Shown here: positions 36,546 through 48,341 of the stretch, piece by piece
Position numbering within the stretch: the first letter of the stretch is position 1
Layout of the letters: each line of letters opens with the position of its first letter
DNA from: Massilia alkalitolerans DSM 17462
GTDB taxonomy: Bacteria > Pseudomonadota > Gammaproteobacteria > Burkholderiales > Burkholderiaceae_D
Reading direction: 5' to 3'
DNA: 64,000 nt
NCBI RefSeq assembly: GCF_000427785.1
Contig: NZ_ATYR01000005.1
Location: 124,001 to 188,000, forward strand
Notes under the pieces: model-generated
Seen by the model: only the letters and a program-made list of their open reading frames with translations
Databases searched by the model: none
Told to the model about the DNA's origin: nothing
Translations under genes and position numbers: made by a program

Positions 36546-37648
36546 CAGCCGAGAACCTTCCTGAGCGCTGCAATGAAGGCGGCATTCTCTTCCGGCAGGC
36601 CGATCGAGATGCGCAGCCACTGGGGCAGGCCGTAGTTGCCGACCGGGCGCACGATCACGCCCTGCTTGAGCAGCGCCAGGTTGACGCGGGCGCCGGCCTG
36701 GTCGTCGCCGCCGACCTTTACCAGCACGAAGTTGCCGAACGAGGGGACGTACTGCAGGCCGAGTTCATCGAAAGCGGCGGTCAACTGCTTGTAACCTTCC
36801 GCGTTATTGCGCGCCCCCTTCTCCAGGAATTCCTTGTCGTTCAGCGCGGCGATCGCAGCGGCCTGCGCCAGCGAATTGACGTTGAAGGGCTGGCGGATGC
36901 GGTTCATCAGGTCGGTGACTGCCGGCTGGGCGATGGCGAAGCCGACGCGCAGGCCGGCCAGGCCGTAGGCCTTGGAGAAGGTGCGCGAGACGATCAGGTT
37001 CGGGTACTTGCGCACCCACTGGCTCGATTCGAACTGGTGCTCCGGCGCCAGGTATTCGTTGTAGGCCTCGTCCAGCACCACGACCACATTACCCGGCACT
37101 TTCTGCAGGAAGGCTTCGATCTCGGCTGCCGGGATGAAGGTGCCGGTCGGGTTGTTCGGGTTGGCCACAAAGACCAGGCGGGTATCAGGCTCGATGGCGG
37201 CCGCCATCGCGTCGAGGTCGTGACCGTAGTCCTTGGCCGCGACCACGATGGCGCGCCCGCCCACGCCTTGCGTGGCCAGCGCGTACACGGCGAACGAGTA
37301 CTGCGCATATACGACCGATTCGCCCTTCTGCACGAAGGCGTGCGCGGCGATCTCCAGGATGTCGTTGCTGCCGTTGCCCAGGGTGATCCAGTCGGCCGGG
37401 ACATCGTAGCGTGCGGACAAGGCAGCCTTCAGTTCGAAGCCGTTGGCGTCCGGGTAGCGGCCGAGGTCGGCGGCAGCCTGCGCCATCGCGGCGCGGCTCG
37501 ATTCCGGGATACCGAAGGGGTTCTCATTGGAGGCGAGCTTGACGATCTTGGCTTCATCGAGGCCGAACTCGCGGGCGACTTCAGCGATGGGTTTGCCGGC
37601 CTGGTAAGGGGCGATGGCGCGGACGTAATCTGGACCGAATTGCGACAT
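36545..37648 (-). CDS. hisC: Histidinol-phosphate/aromatic aminotransferase
   Basis: 367 residues, fold type I PLP aminotransferase. The PLP lysine is in SRTFSKAYGLAGLRVG near residue 225, and ANPNNPTGTFI near 160 marks the cofactor site. Its position between pheA and tyrA fits a HisC2-type enzyme acting on phenylpyruvate and 4-hydroxyphenylpyruvate as well as, or instead of, imidazole acetol phosphate. Confidence 0.92.
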   Translation of the reverse strand: MSQFGPDYVRAIAPYQAGKPIAEVAREFGLDEAKIVKLASNENPFGIPESSRAAMAQAAADLGRYPDANGFELKAALSARYDVPADWITLGNGSNDILEIAAHAFVQKGESVVYAQYSFAVYALATQGVGGRAIVVAAKDYGHDLDAMAAAIEPDTRLVFVANPNNPTGTFIPAAEIEAFLQKVPGNVVVVLDEAYNEYLAPEHQFESSQWVRKYPNLIVSRTFSKAYGLAGLRVGFAIAQPAVTDLMNRIRQPFNVNSLAQAAAIAALNDKEFLEKGARNNAEGYKQLTAAFDELGLQYVPSFGNFVLVKVGGDDQAGARVNLALLKQGVIVRPVGNYGLPQWLRISIGLPEENAAFIAALRKVLG

Positions 37649-37672
37649 GGGATTCTCGAATAAAAATGGAAA

Positions 37673-38743
37673 TTAAAGACTCTGCGGGTAAGAGCCGAGC
37701 ACTTTGAAGAACGCGGCGTTGTCCTTCAGCTCGTCGAGGGCGCGGGCGACGGCGGCGTCGCGCACGTGGCCTTCGATGTCGACATAGAAGTAGTACTCCC
37801 AGGTGCCGATGCGCGCCGGGCGCGATTCAAAACGCGTCATCGACACGCCATGCTTGGCGAGCGGGGCCAGCAGGTTGTAGACGGCGCCCGCCTTGTTCGG
37901 CACGGCCAGCACGATGGCGGTATGGTCGCGGCCGGACGGGCCGGTTTCCAGGCTGCCGATCACGGCGAAGCGGGTGCGGTTGTGCGGGTCGTCCTGGATG
38001 TGGGCCTGCACCACGCCGAGCTGGTACTGTTCGCCCGCCATCTCGCTGGCAATCGCCGCCACGGTCGGGTCCTGGCTGGCCAGGATCGCCGCTTCCGCGT
38101 TGGATGCCACGGCGCGGCGCTCGACGCCGGGATGGTGCAGGTTGAGCCAGACCTGGCACTGGGCCAGGGCCTGCGAATGGGCGCACACGACGGTGACGCC
38201 CTCCATGCTGCCGGTCCTGGTCATCAGGCTGTGGTGGACCGGGATCGAGATCTCGCCGCTGATGACGGTGGTGGTGGCCAGCATCAGGTCGAGGGTGCGG
38301 TTGATCGCGCCCTCGGACGAGTTCTCGACCGGCACCACGCCGAAGTCGGCGGTGCCGGCCTCGGTGGCGCGGAATACCTCGTCGATCGACACGCAGGGCA
38401 GCGTCTCGATGGCGCTGCCGAACTGCTGGTACACGGCCTGCTCGCTGAAGGTGCCCGCGGGGCCGAGGTAGGCTACCGTCACGCGCTTTTCGAGCGCGCG
38501 GCAGGACGACATGATCTCGCGGAAGATGGTCTGGACGTCGCGGTCCTTCAGCGGGCCGGGATTGCGCTCGGCCACGCCGCGCAGCACCTGGGCTTCGCGT
38601 TCGGGACGGAACACCGGGGCGTTGGTTTCGGCCTTCACGTGGCCGACTTCCTGGGCGATCTTGCCGCGCCGGCTCAGGAGTTCCAGGATTTGCGCGTCGA
38701 TCGCGTCGATCTGCTCGCGCAGGGGGAGGAGTTTGTCATTCAT
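37673..38743 (-). CDS. pheA: Bifunctional chorismate mutase/prephenate dehydratase
   Basis: 356 residues. The chorismate mutase domain covers about residues 1-85 (LREQIDAIDAQILELLSRR), the prephenate dehydratase domain about 90-265 (AYLGPAGTFSEQA; VENSSEGAINRTLD), and an ACT regulatory domain the C-terminus (SLETGPSGRDHTAIV; ESRPARIGTWEYYFYVD). It carries out the two steps from chorismate to phenylpyruvate and should be inhibited by phenylalanine through the ACT domain. It lies between serC and hisC in the supraoperon. Confidence 0.95.
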   Translation of the reverse strand: MNDKLLPLREQIDAIDAQILELLSRRGKIAQEVGHVKAETNAPVFRPEREAQVLRGVAERNPGPLKDRDVQTIFREIMSSCRALEKRVTVAYLGPAGTFSEQAVYQQFGSAIETLPCVSIDEVFRATEAGTADFGVVPVENSSEGAINRTLDLMLATTTVISGEISIPVHHSLMTRTGSMEGVTVVCAHSQALAQCQVWLNLHHPGVERRAVASNAEAAILASQDPTVAAIASEMAGEQYQLGVVQAHIQDDPHNRTRFAVIGSLETGPSGRDHTAIVLAVPNKAGAVYNLLAPLAKHGVSMTRFESRPARIGTWEYYFYVDIEGHVRDAAVARALDELKDNAAFFKVLGSYPQSL

Positions 38744-38819
38744 CGTAAGCTCGTTATTTCAATCCGCATGGCAATCCACGGGCGCATGCGTCCGTGGATT
38801 GCCGCACGGCGGTCGCGTG

Positions 38820-39917
38820 TTACCGCCCCGCGAATTCGTTCAAATAATCGACGAGGGCCTGCACACCCTCGAGCGGCATCGCGTTGTAGATCGATGCCCG
38901 CATGCCGCCGACGGACTTGTGGCCCTTCAGTTGCAGCAGCCCGCGCGCCTTCGCGCCGGCCAGGAATTTGTCGTTCAGGGATTCGTCGCGCAGGTAGAAC
39001 GGTACGTTCATGCGCGAGCGGTATTCGGGCGCGACGCGGTTCTGGTAGAAGTCGTCGGCGTCCAGCGCCTCGTACAACAGGCGCGCTTTCTCGATATTAC
39101 GCTGTTCCATCGCCGCGACGCCACCCTGCTGCTTGAGGTGGGCGAACACCAGGCCCGCGATGTAGATCGCGTAGGTCGGCGGCGTGTTGAACATGGAGTC
39201 GTGCTCGGCCACAGTGCGCCAGTGGAAGGCCGAGGGGCAGATCGGCAGCGCGTCGTCCAGCAGGTCGTCGCGCACGATCACCAGGGTCAGCCCGGCCGGG
39301 CCGATGTTTTTCTGGGCGCCGGCGAAGATCACGCCGTACTTCGACACGTCGATCTGGCGCGACAGGATGTGCGAGGACATGTCGGCCACGATCGGCACCT
39401 TTGGCAACGATTCGGGCACGAAGTTGTACTCGACGCCGTCGATGGTCTCGTTGGTGCAGATGTGCAGGTAGGCCGCGTGCGAGGTGAGGTTCCAGGTGTC
39501 CTGCGGCGGCACGCCGGTGAAGCCGTCCGCCTCGCTCGAGGCGGCGATGTTGACGTGAGCGTAGCGCTTGGCTTCCTTGATCGACTTGCCCGACCAGGAG
39601 CCGGTATGGACGAAATCGATCGTCGCCGGCTGCGGGCAGCAGCCGACCATGTTGAGCGGGATGATGGCGTTCTGGGCCAGCCCCCCGCCCTGCATGAACA
39701 GGATCTTGTAGTTGGCCGGCACCGCCAGCAGCTCGCGCAGGTCGCTTTCCGCCTGCTGGTAGATGGAGATGAATTCCGGACCGCGGTGGCTCATCTCCAT
39801 CACCGACATGCCGCTGCCGTGCCAGTCGAGCATCTCGCTCGCTGCCTGCTGCAGCACTTCCTTCGGGAGGACGGCCGGGCCGGCCGAAAAATTGAATACC
39901 TGCGTGTGTTGCTCCAT
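38820..39917 (-). CDS. serC: Phosphoserine aminotransferase
   Basis: 365 residues. [16 protein letters not shown] at the N-terminus and the PLP lysine in [14 protein letters not shown] near residue 200 identify SerC, which acts in serine and pyridoxal phosphate synthesis. It lies between the DUF2059 gene and pheA in the minus-strand block. Confidence 0.95.
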   Translation of the reverse strand: MEQHTQVFNFSAGPAVLPKEVLQQAASEMLDWHGSGMSVMEMSHRGPEFISIYQQAESDLRELLAVPANYKILFMQGGGLAQNAIIPLNMVGCCPQPATIDFVHTGSWSGKSIKEAKRYAHVNIAASSEADGFTGVPPQDTWNLTSHAAYLHICTNETIDGVEYNFVPESLPKVPIVADMSSHILSRQIDVSKYGVIFAGAQKNIGPAGLTLVIVRDDLLDDALPICPSAFHWRTVAEHDSMFNTPPTYAIYIAGLVFAHLKQQGGVAAMEQRNIEKARLLYEALDADDFYQNRVAPEYRSRMNVPFYLRDESLNDKFLAGAKARGLLQLKGHKSVGGMRASIYNAMPLEGVQALVDYLNEFAGR

Positions 39918-39938
39918 CCGGCGGTCCTTTCTATGCGC

Positions 39939-40487
39939 TTACGGTTTCTGTACGTCCTGGGCCATGTCCTGCATCAGCTTGGCGACGCGCGGCATCATCA
40001 CGCGCTGCGCGGCCGCCATGCCCTCGGTCGCCAGCTTCGGCGTGAGCGTCATCATCTTGCGGCCCACCGGGCTCTGGTAGAACGCGGTCAGTTGCTTGAT
40101 CTCGGCGACCGTGTAGTTGTTGGCGTACAGCGGCACCATTTCGTCGATCATCGCGTCGACCAGGGCCGGATCGTTGAAGATCTTCGCCAGCGACTGGGTC
40201 ATGTGCGGAAGCGACTGTTCGACCTTGGCCATGGCTTCCTGCTTCTGCTGCGCGTCGAGCTTGGGGTCGGCCTGGATCATGCCGCCCAGCTGCTGGCGCA
40301 TCATGGCCGGCATGGCCTGCTGCATCTGCGCGTACATGGCGTTCATGTTCTTGCGCATCTCCATGGCATTGAACATGGCCTTGACGGCGGTGGTCGCCTG
40401 CGGATCGACGCCTGGCGCAGCCAGCGCGAACGAGGGAAAGGCCGCGAACGTGGCGGCAGCGGACAGGGCAAGGACGAATTTTTTCAT
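39939..40487 (-). CDS. DUF2059 exported protein
   Basis: 182 residues. A signal peptide (about 1-23) precedes a helical Met/Gln-rich domain. YTVAEIKQLTAFYQSPVGRKMM near residues 130-150 is the DUF2059 signature. Function unknown. Its position between gyrA and serC is common in this order. Confidence 0.85.
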   Translation of the reverse strand: MKKFVLALSAAATFAAFPSFALAAPGVDPQATTAVKAMFNAMEMRKNMNAMYAQMQQAMPAMMRQQLGGMIQADPKLDAQQKQEAMAKVEQSLPHMTQSLAKIFNDPALVDAMIDEMVPLYANNYTVAEIKQLTAFYQSPVGRKMMTLTPKLATEGMAAAQRVMMPRVAKLMQDMAQDVQKP

Positions 40488-40529
40488 TGTTGTAGGTGTC
40501 TCGGGTTGCTGCGCCGGCCAGCCCGGCGC

Positions 40530-40559
40530 GAAAAAAAGGGCCGCGTCAACGCGGCCCTT
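40530..40559 (-). terminator. Terminator of gyrA
   Basis: On the minus strand AAGGGCCGCG, loop TTGA, CGCGGCCCTT, then a run of T. It follows the gyrA stop by only a few bases. Confidence 0.92.
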
Positions 40560-40563
40560 CGGC

Positions 40564-43179
<2,616 letters not shown>

Positions 43180-43529
43180 TGGGCGGGTCGACTGCTTTCA
43201 GGCTAATGGTTATTGACTGCAACGGATGATTCTACCATGCGAGGGTTAGCGTCAGCACAATTCCGTTTTCCCGCCATGACAGTTCAACGATTGTCGAGGC
43301 CAGCCCAGCACGCTTGACCAAATGTTGCGCTTAAACAACGTTGGTAAAAATATGCATCAAGTTTGATTTAGGTGCAGTCGTGCGTTTTTGGTGCATGTGG
43401 CAAAATGGACAGGAAATTAATTGATTGTTTCATAATGCGAAACTGGCCCCTTCCCCGGACGTGTTAGTATCTTGACCATAACGCCCCGCTGAGTTTCGCA
43501 AGGCATTTATCCCCGAAAGGAAAAAGAAC
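43180..43529. other. Divergent gyrA/ompA regulatory region
   Basis: 350 bases with no gene, AT-richer than its surroundings. A weak candidate ompA promoter is TGGACA (43406-43411) and CATAAT (43431-43436) with a long 19-base spacer; TTGACC occurs nearer the gene (near 43472). A Shine-Dalgarno (AAAGGAAA) precedes ompA at about 43517-43524. I cannot choose a start site for either gene. Confidence 0.4.
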
Positions 43530-44243
43530 ATGAATAAACTGGCAACCCTCATGCTCGCTGCTTCGGCTGCGATCGCGGGCAATGTTTACGCCCAAAGCGA
43601 TGCGCCGTATGCACCGCTGACCACGGACATCCAGGCGCGTACCCCGTACAGCGCCTATGTGCAGGACAGCCGCGGCGTGATCGCCCGCAATCCTTTCGGC
43701 CTGTGCTGGCGCACCGGTTACTGGACCCCGGCAGACGCGGTCCCGGGCTGCGACGCGCCGCTGTGCGTGCCGCCAGAGAAGCTGGAAAACGGCAAGTGCG
43801 TCGCTCCGCCGCCACCGCCGCCGCCAGTGGTCGAGGCACCTGCCCCGGCACCGACGCCGGCGCCGGTTCCGGTCCCGACCTCGGAAAAAGTGTCCTACTC
43901 GGCTGACGCCTTCTTCGACTTCGACAAGGCCGTCCTGAAGCCGGCCGGCAAGGCATCGCTCGACGAGCTGGTCTCGAAGCTGGGCGACATGAACCTGGAA
44001 GTCATCATCGCCGTCGGCCACACCGACTCGATCGGCACCGATGCCTACAACCAGAAGCTGTCGATCCGCCGCGCCGAAGCCGTCAAGGCCTACCTGAAGG
44101 GCAAGGGCGTGGAAGAGAATCGCATCTACACCGAAGGCAAGGGCGAGAGCCAGCCTGAAGCCGACAACAAGACGTCGAGCGGCCGCGCCAAGAACCGCCG
44201 CGTGGAAATCGAAGTCGTCGGTACCCGTACCGTCAACAAGTAA
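43530..44243 (+). CDS. ompA: OmpA-family outer membrane protein
   Basis: 237 residues. Signal peptide to about residue 21. A short N-terminal region holds two Cys pairs (CW near 56, CDAPLCVPP near 74), then a Pro/Ala-rich linker (residues about 92-115) leads to the peptidoglycan-binding OmpA_C domain: [11 protein letters not shown] near 130, VGHTDSIG near 158 and [11 protein letters not shown] at the end. It has no eight-strand barrel like E. coli OmpA. It probably ties the outer membrane to the wall. A strong terminator follows. Confidence 0.9.
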   Translation: MNKLATLMLAASAAIAGNVYAQSDAPYAPLTTDIQARTPYSAYVQDSRGVIARNPFGLCWRTGYWTPADAVPGCDAPLCVPPEKLENGKCVAPPPPPPPVVEAPAPAPTPAPVPVPTSEKVSYSADAFFDFDKAVLKPAGKASLDELVSKLGDMNLEVIIAVGHTDSIGTDAYNQKLSIRRAEAVKAYLKGKGVEENRIYTEGKGESQPEADNKTSSGRAKNRRVEIEVVGTRTVNK

Positions 44244-44265
44244 TCCCTGGCGATTGCTTCAGGAA

Positions 44266-44291
44266 GACCCCGCCCAGGCGGGGTTTTTTTT
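44266..44291 (+). terminator. Terminator of ompA
   Basis: ACCCCGCC, loop CAG... GGCGGGGTTTTTTTT. Strong GC stem with a long T-run, just after the ompA stop. Confidence 0.92.
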
Positions 44292-44389
44292 CGTTTTTGG
44301 CAAACACGTGGCAGCGGCGTGAAAACCGCCCGTACATATTTTCCGTGCGGCACCCCGTGAGCTTCACCATTTCCAGTATTATCCCGAGT

Positions 44390-45091
44390 ATGAACACGAA
44401 CGCAGACCCCTTAGAAATCCAGAAATTCAGCGAACTGGCCCACCGCTGGTGGGACCCTACGTCCGAATTCCGTCCGCTGCACGAAATCAATCCGCTGCGT
44501 CTCGAGTGGATCAATGCCCGCGCCCCGCTGCTGGGCAAGAAGGTGATCGACATCGGCTGCGGCGGCGGCGTGCTGTCCGAAGCCATGGCGCGCAAGGGCG
44601 CCAAGGTGACCGGCATCGACCTGTCGAAAAAGGCCCTGAAGGTCGCCGACCTGCACAGCTTGGAATCGGGCGTGGAAGTGCGCTACAAGCACATCTCCGC
44701 AGAAGAAATGGCGGCTGAGGAAGCGGGCCAGTTCGACGTCGTCACCTGCATGGAAATGCTCGAGCACGTGCCGGACCCGGCCTCGATCGTGCAGGCAGCC
44801 AGCACTCTGGTGAAACCGGGCGGCCACGTGTTCTTCTCGACGCTCAACCGCAACCCGAAGTCCTACCTGTTCGCCGTCATCGGCGCGGAATACATCCTGC
44901 GCATGCTGCCACGCGGCACCCACGACTACGCCAAGTTCATCACGCCGGCCGAACTGTCGCAGTTCGCACGGCTGGCGGGCCTGCAGGTCGACGGCCTGAA
45001 AGGCCTGACCTACAATCCGCTCACCAAGATCTACTCGCTCAACAACGACACCGATGTGAATTACATGGTGGCGTGCAGCAAGCCGCTCTGA
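44390..45091 (+). CDS. ubiG: Ubiquinone biosynthesis O-methyltransferase
   Basis: 233 residues from ATG 44390. [23 protein letters not shown]-type N-terminus, SAM motif [16 protein letters not shown] near residues 52-67, and [11 protein letters not shown] near 122 are diagnostic of UbiG. It performs the two O-methylations of ubiquinone synthesis. The upstream frame runs into the ompA terminator. gph follows after 19 bases, a usual arrangement. Confidence 0.94.
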   Translation: MNTNADPLEIQKFSELAHRWWDPTSEFRPLHEINPLRLEWINARAPLLGKKVIDIGCGGGVLSEAMARKGAKVTGIDLSKKALKVADLHSLESGVEVRYKHISAEEMAAEEAGQFDVVTCMEMLEHVPDPASIVQAASTLVKPGGHVFFSTLNRNPKSYLFAVIGAEYILRMLPRGTHDYAKFITPAELSQFARLAGLQVDGLKGLTYNPLTKIYSLNNDTDVNYMVACSKPL

Positions 45092-45110
45092 ACCTCGCCC
45101 TGATTTTTAC

Positions 45111-45818
45111 ATGAGTCTCCCGACCGTCCTGCCGGCACCGCGTGCCATCCTGTTCGACCTCGATGGCACGCTCGCCGACACCGCGCCCGACCTCGCGGCC
45201 GCCGTCAACTGGCTGCGCACAGAACGCGGCCTGCCGCCGACCCCGTATGCGGTGCTGCGTCCCACCGCGTCCGCCGGCGCGCGCGGGATGATCGGCGCCG
45301 CCTTCGGCCTGGCGCCGGGCGACGAGGGTTACGAGGAACTGCGCCTGCAATGGTTCGACCGCTACCAGGAAACCATGGCCGTGCACAGCTCGCTGTTCGG
45401 TGGCGTGACCGAACTGCTGGTCGGGATCGAGGGGGCCGGCATGGCCTGGGGCATCGTCACCAACAAGCCGGCACGCTTCACCGATCCACTGCTTCCGCAG
45501 ATCGGCCTGTCGCACGCCGGCTGCGTGGTGTCGGGCGACACCACGGGCTTCCCGAAGCCCCACCCTGCCCCGCTGCTCGAAGGCGCCCGCCGCCTCGGCG
45601 TGGATCCGGAGCACTGCTGGTACGTCGGCGACGACAAGCGCGACGTCGAAGCCGGCCGCGCCGCCGGCATGGTGACGGTGGCCTGCAACTGGGGCTATTG
45701 CGGCGCCATCGAACCTTCTACCTGGGGCGCCGACTACCTGCTCGACACCCCGACCGACCTGCTGCAGACCCTGCGCACCGTGGTGGAAACCGCACGCGCG
45801 GCCACGTCGGCGGCGTGA
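45111..45818 (+). CDS. gph: Phosphoglycolate phosphatase
   Basis: 235 residues of the HAD superfamily. The nucleophile motif FDLDGTLADT holds Asp16 and Asp18; GDDKRDVEAGRAAGM near 180 is the magnesium-binding motif IV. It hydrolyses 2-phosphoglycolate from DNA repair. The gene lies 19 bases after ubiG, as in E. coli-like and Burkholderiales neighbourhoods. Confidence 0.9.
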   Translation: MSLPTVLPAPRAILFDLDGTLADTAPDLAAAVNWLRTERGLPPTPYAVLRPTASAGARGMIGAAFGLAPGDEGYEELRLQWFDRYQETMAVHSSLFGGVTELLVGIEGAGMAWGIVTNKPARFTDPLLPQIGLSHAGCVVSGDTTGFPKPHPAPLLEGARRLGVDPEHCWYVGDDKRDVEAGRAAGMVTVACNWGYCGAIEPSTWGADYLLDTPTDLLQTLRTVVETARAATSAA

Positions 45819-45976
45819 TCTCCCAGAGCGAGCCCTCCGGCTCGCCGGAGTGCCGGCCACCGGAGCGCCGGCCGCTTACAAGTCTTTACGATTGATACAG
45901 GCTTCTGTCTAGTTCTGTGCCGGGCTCACCGGTAATCTACTCCCATACGACAACAACGTCTTTTACGGAGCAGAAC

Positions 45977-46678
45977 ATGGAAACCACCCGCCAGAACGTC
46001 ATCACCTCGCGCATTCATCCCCTGATGGCCGCTGCCGCCGTGTCGGTCGTGATTGTCAGCCTGACCGGCGCCGCCGCGATCACCGGCCTGCTGCCGAATT
46101 CGAACAGCGCACCCGACGTCCCGGCAAACCAGCTGGCAGCCGCTGCGCCCTACGGCGCACAGGCGCCGTTGCAGCAGCCGGGCATGGTTCCGGTGACTAC
46201 CGCCCAAGGCCAGGTCGTGATGGTGCCGGCCGCCGCGGTCCAGGGCCAGGTCGCTGCGCCGCTGTCGGCCACTCCGGTGACGCCGCAGCTGGCAACCCAG
46301 CTGGCAGCCGGCCCGGCCCCGCAGATGGCGATGCCAGTCGCGGCCCAGCCGATCGCTTACGCACAGCCGGTCGCCCAGCCGGCCCCGGCACCAGAACGCG
46401 TGATCGTCAAGGAAGTGATTCGTGAAAAGCCGGTGGTAAAGGTGGTCGAGAAAACCCGTGTGGTCCACGCCAAGCCGAGCGAGCCGCGCTACTACCCGCA
46501 GCAGGCGCCCGCCCCTGCCCCGGCCCAGCCGAACTACGTCGGCATCGGCACCGGCGCCGTGATCGGCGGCCTGATCGGCAACCAGATCGGCGGCGGCAAC
46601 GGCAAGAAGCTGGCCACCGTGGCCGGTATCATCGGCGGCGGTATGATCGGTAACGAAGTCGCCAACCGCAACCGCTAA
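45977..46678 (+). CDS. Glycine-zipper 2TM-domain protein
   Basis: 233 residues from ATG 45977 with ACGGAG upstream. An N-terminal membrane helix (about 17-38) is followed by a long Ala/Gln/Pro-rich low-complexity region (about 45-150). The end holds a glycine-zipper pair (IGTGAVIGGLIGNQIGGG and VAGIIGGGMIGNEVA) as in SlyB/PcpR-like envelope proteins. A basic motif with Lys, Glu, Pro and Val repeats lies between them. Likely an envelope-structure or stress protein; no specific role can be given. Confidence 0.78.
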   Translation: METTRQNVITSRIHPLMAAAAVSVVIVSLTGAAAITGLLPNSNSAPDVPANQLAAAAPYGAQAPLQQPGMVPVTTAQGQVVMVPAAAVQGQVAAPLSATPVTPQLATQLAAGPAPQMAMPVAAQPIAYAQPVAQPAPAPERVIVKEVIREKPVVKVVEKTRVVHAKPSEPRYYPQQAPAPAPAQPNYVGIGTGAVIGGLIGNQIGGGNGKKLATVAGIIGGGMIGNEVANRNR

Positions 46679-46693
46679 GCAGTCTTCCTCTTG

Positions 46694-46727
46694 AAAAGCC
46701 GCAGGCATTCAGCCTGCGGCTTTTTTT
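46694..46727. terminator. Bidirectional terminator overlapping a gene end
   Basis: AAAAGCCGCAGGC, loop ATTCA, GCCTGCGGCTTTTTTT. It ends the plus-strand glycine-zipper gene. Read on the minus strand, one arm encodes the last residues of the methyltransferase (Lys-Ala-Ala-Gly) and the stop codon (46709-46711) lies in the loop. Confidence 0.92.
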
Positions 46728-47566
46728 CGGAAGATGCAGACGATGATGTCGCTCGGGAAGGCGCGCAGCACGGGAATCGCGCCCATGACGGCGATGTACT
46801 GCAGCCAGAGCGATAGGGGGTGCACCTTGCCGGCATAGCTCAGGCGCTCGCGCAGGCCCTTGGCGCGTAGCGCCGGCAGCTCGGCGCAGTCGACCAGCTC
46901 GAAGCCCTGGCCCGCCACCAGTTTCTCCAGATTGCCTGCGCTAAAGTAGTGCACGTGCGGCGACGGCATGTCCTTCTGCCATAGCCGCTCGAAGGGCATG
47001 CGCCATCCCAGGCGGGCAACCAGTTTCGAGAAGCGGTAGAAGAAGCCGCGGCTGCTGGGCAGGTTGAGGATCAGGATGCCTTCATCGTTCAGGTGTCGCC
47101 CGCAGGCGCCGAGCGCGCTGCGGATGTCCGGGATATGTTCGATGACGTCGTTGAACACAATGGCGTCGAAGCGCTCGGTATCCTTCAACACGTCCGGAAA
47201 GAAACCGGCACGCACCGGCAGGCCGCGGGCGGCGGCGCGCGCACCGACCGCCGCATCGGGCTCGACGCCGAGCACCTCGAAATGCTCGCGCGCCGCCTCC
47301 AGGAACCAGCCGTGGGCACTGCCCACATCGAGCAGGCTGCATCTGCCCTGCCGGACATGCCGCTTGGCGTACTGGACAATCGCACGGAAGTTCTCGACCC
47401 GGATGGCCTTGAGCGCCGCTTCACGCTCGGCTTCGTTGATCTGGACGTCGGTAGGCTTGTTGATGGCGACGGACAAGGCCGCGCTCTCATAGAGGCATAC
47501 CGGGCAGGTGGCATGCCACGGCGCGAGGCCAGCCGCTTGGGTGTTGCCACAGACGATACAGACCAT
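46709..47566 (-). CDS. Zinc-ribbon class I SAM methyltransferase
   Basis: 285 residues from ATG 47566, chosen because AAGGAA lies six bases upstream; the longer frame starts at 47605. An N-terminal zinc ribbon (CIVCG near residue 3 and CPVC near 22) precedes a SAM fold with LLDVGSAHGWFLEAA near 78-93 and a post-I region (VFNDVIEHIPD near 135). This layout is typical of small-molecule or glycan methyltransferases. The substrate is unknown. The last residues overlap the shared terminator stem. Confidence 0.8.
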   Translation of the reverse strand: MVCIVCGNTQAAGLAPWHATCPVCLYESAALSVAINKPTDVQINEAEREAALKAIRVENFRAIVQYAKRHVRQGRCSLLDVGSAHGWFLEAAREHFEVLGVEPDAAVGARAAARGLPVRAGFFPDVLKDTERFDAIVFNDVIEHIPDIRSALGACGRHLNDEGILILNLPSSRGFFYRFSKLVARLGWRMPFERLWQKDMPSPHVHYFSAGNLEKLVAGQGFELVDCAELPALRAKGLRERLSYAGKVHPLSLWLQYIAVMGAIPVLRAFPSDIIVCIFRKKAAG

Positions 47567-47712
47567 TTCCATTTCCTTGTCGAAACGTGAAGCAGCAGAC
47601 GGCATAACAGGCGATGTTATTGCACTTTCGTTATGGTATGCAGATATTTTTTGCCCTGCTTGACGTTAAGCGAGGTCTAAGCTATCAAACTGCACGTAGT
47701 GACGAATTGGAG

Positions 47713-47718
47713 TACAAT
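47713..47718 (+). promoter_or_regulatory. ssrA: Candidate -10 box for tmRNA
   Basis: TACAAT about 15 bases before the mature 5' end, with a poor -35 (CTGCAC). An alternative pair with a 17-base spacer is TTGACG and TATCAA further upstream (about 47660-47688). Confidence 0.45.
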
Positions 47719-47733
47719 GAAGGTTCTTTCGTT

Positions 47734-48092
47734 GGGGGCGACCTGGTTTCGACGTGGGTTGCAAAGCAGCGCAGGGCATACCGAGGACTGGCTACCTCGT
47801 AAATACATCCAGAAATCAATAACTGCAAACGATAACTCGTACGCACTCGCAGCTTAATTGCTGCTAGGTCCACAACACCTCGCCCCTGGGGTGTGCCGCA
47901 AGGTTCGTGGACTCATTTACAGGGGCTCGCAGTAGGCCGGGTCACTTGGTCGACTGTTAAATAATAGGTGACTCGCTTGTCCAAAGGGTGCACATCCCCG
48001 TTGTCCAGGTTAAATTAATTGATAGTGCTAAGTATGTAGAACTGTCTGTAGAGTGCTTGCGGACGCGGGTTCGATTCCCGCCGCCTCCACCA
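47734..48092 (+). ncRNA. ssrA: Transfer-messenger RNA
   Basis: 359 nucleotides. The 5' acceptor strand GGGGGCG pairs with CGCCTCC at the 3' end, with discriminator A and encoded CCA (48090-48092). The T-arm GGTTCGATTCC lies near the 3' end. The resume codon GCA is at 47825 and the tag reads A-N-D-N-S-Y-A-L-A-A before the TAA at 47855. It rescues stalled ribosomes and marks the product for proteolysis with SmpB. A terminator follows immediately. Confidence 0.97.
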
Positions 48093-48101
48093 ACCTCTTC
48101 C

Positions 48102-48136
48102 AAAAAGCCGCTGATTCGTCAGCGGCTTTTTTTATT
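48102..48136 (+). terminator. Terminator of tmRNA with UUCG loop
   Basis: AAAAAGCCGCTGA, tetraloop TTCG, TCAGCGGCTTTTTTT. Ten bases after the CCA end of tmRNA. Confidence 0.93.
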
Positions 48137-48341
48137 TCTACATCCATTGTGCGTCGAACACCCATACTTTTTTATGGCTGCTACTACTTCCCTCTATTTC
48201 ACCAGTTAGCGAACTAGAAAGCTTCTCAGGATCGGTTCTTAGACCACTGTGATCGTTAGAGAGAATTCTGTGCCAACAGCCGCGTATTATTCGTAAGTAA
48301 AACGACTCGCATGAGATGCCGAATCACCGCTGAGAGCCCAG

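Noticed and set aside
43381-43500. A firm ompA promoter call
   Set aside because: Only weak hexamers with poor spacing are visible; I list the region instead of a promoter.
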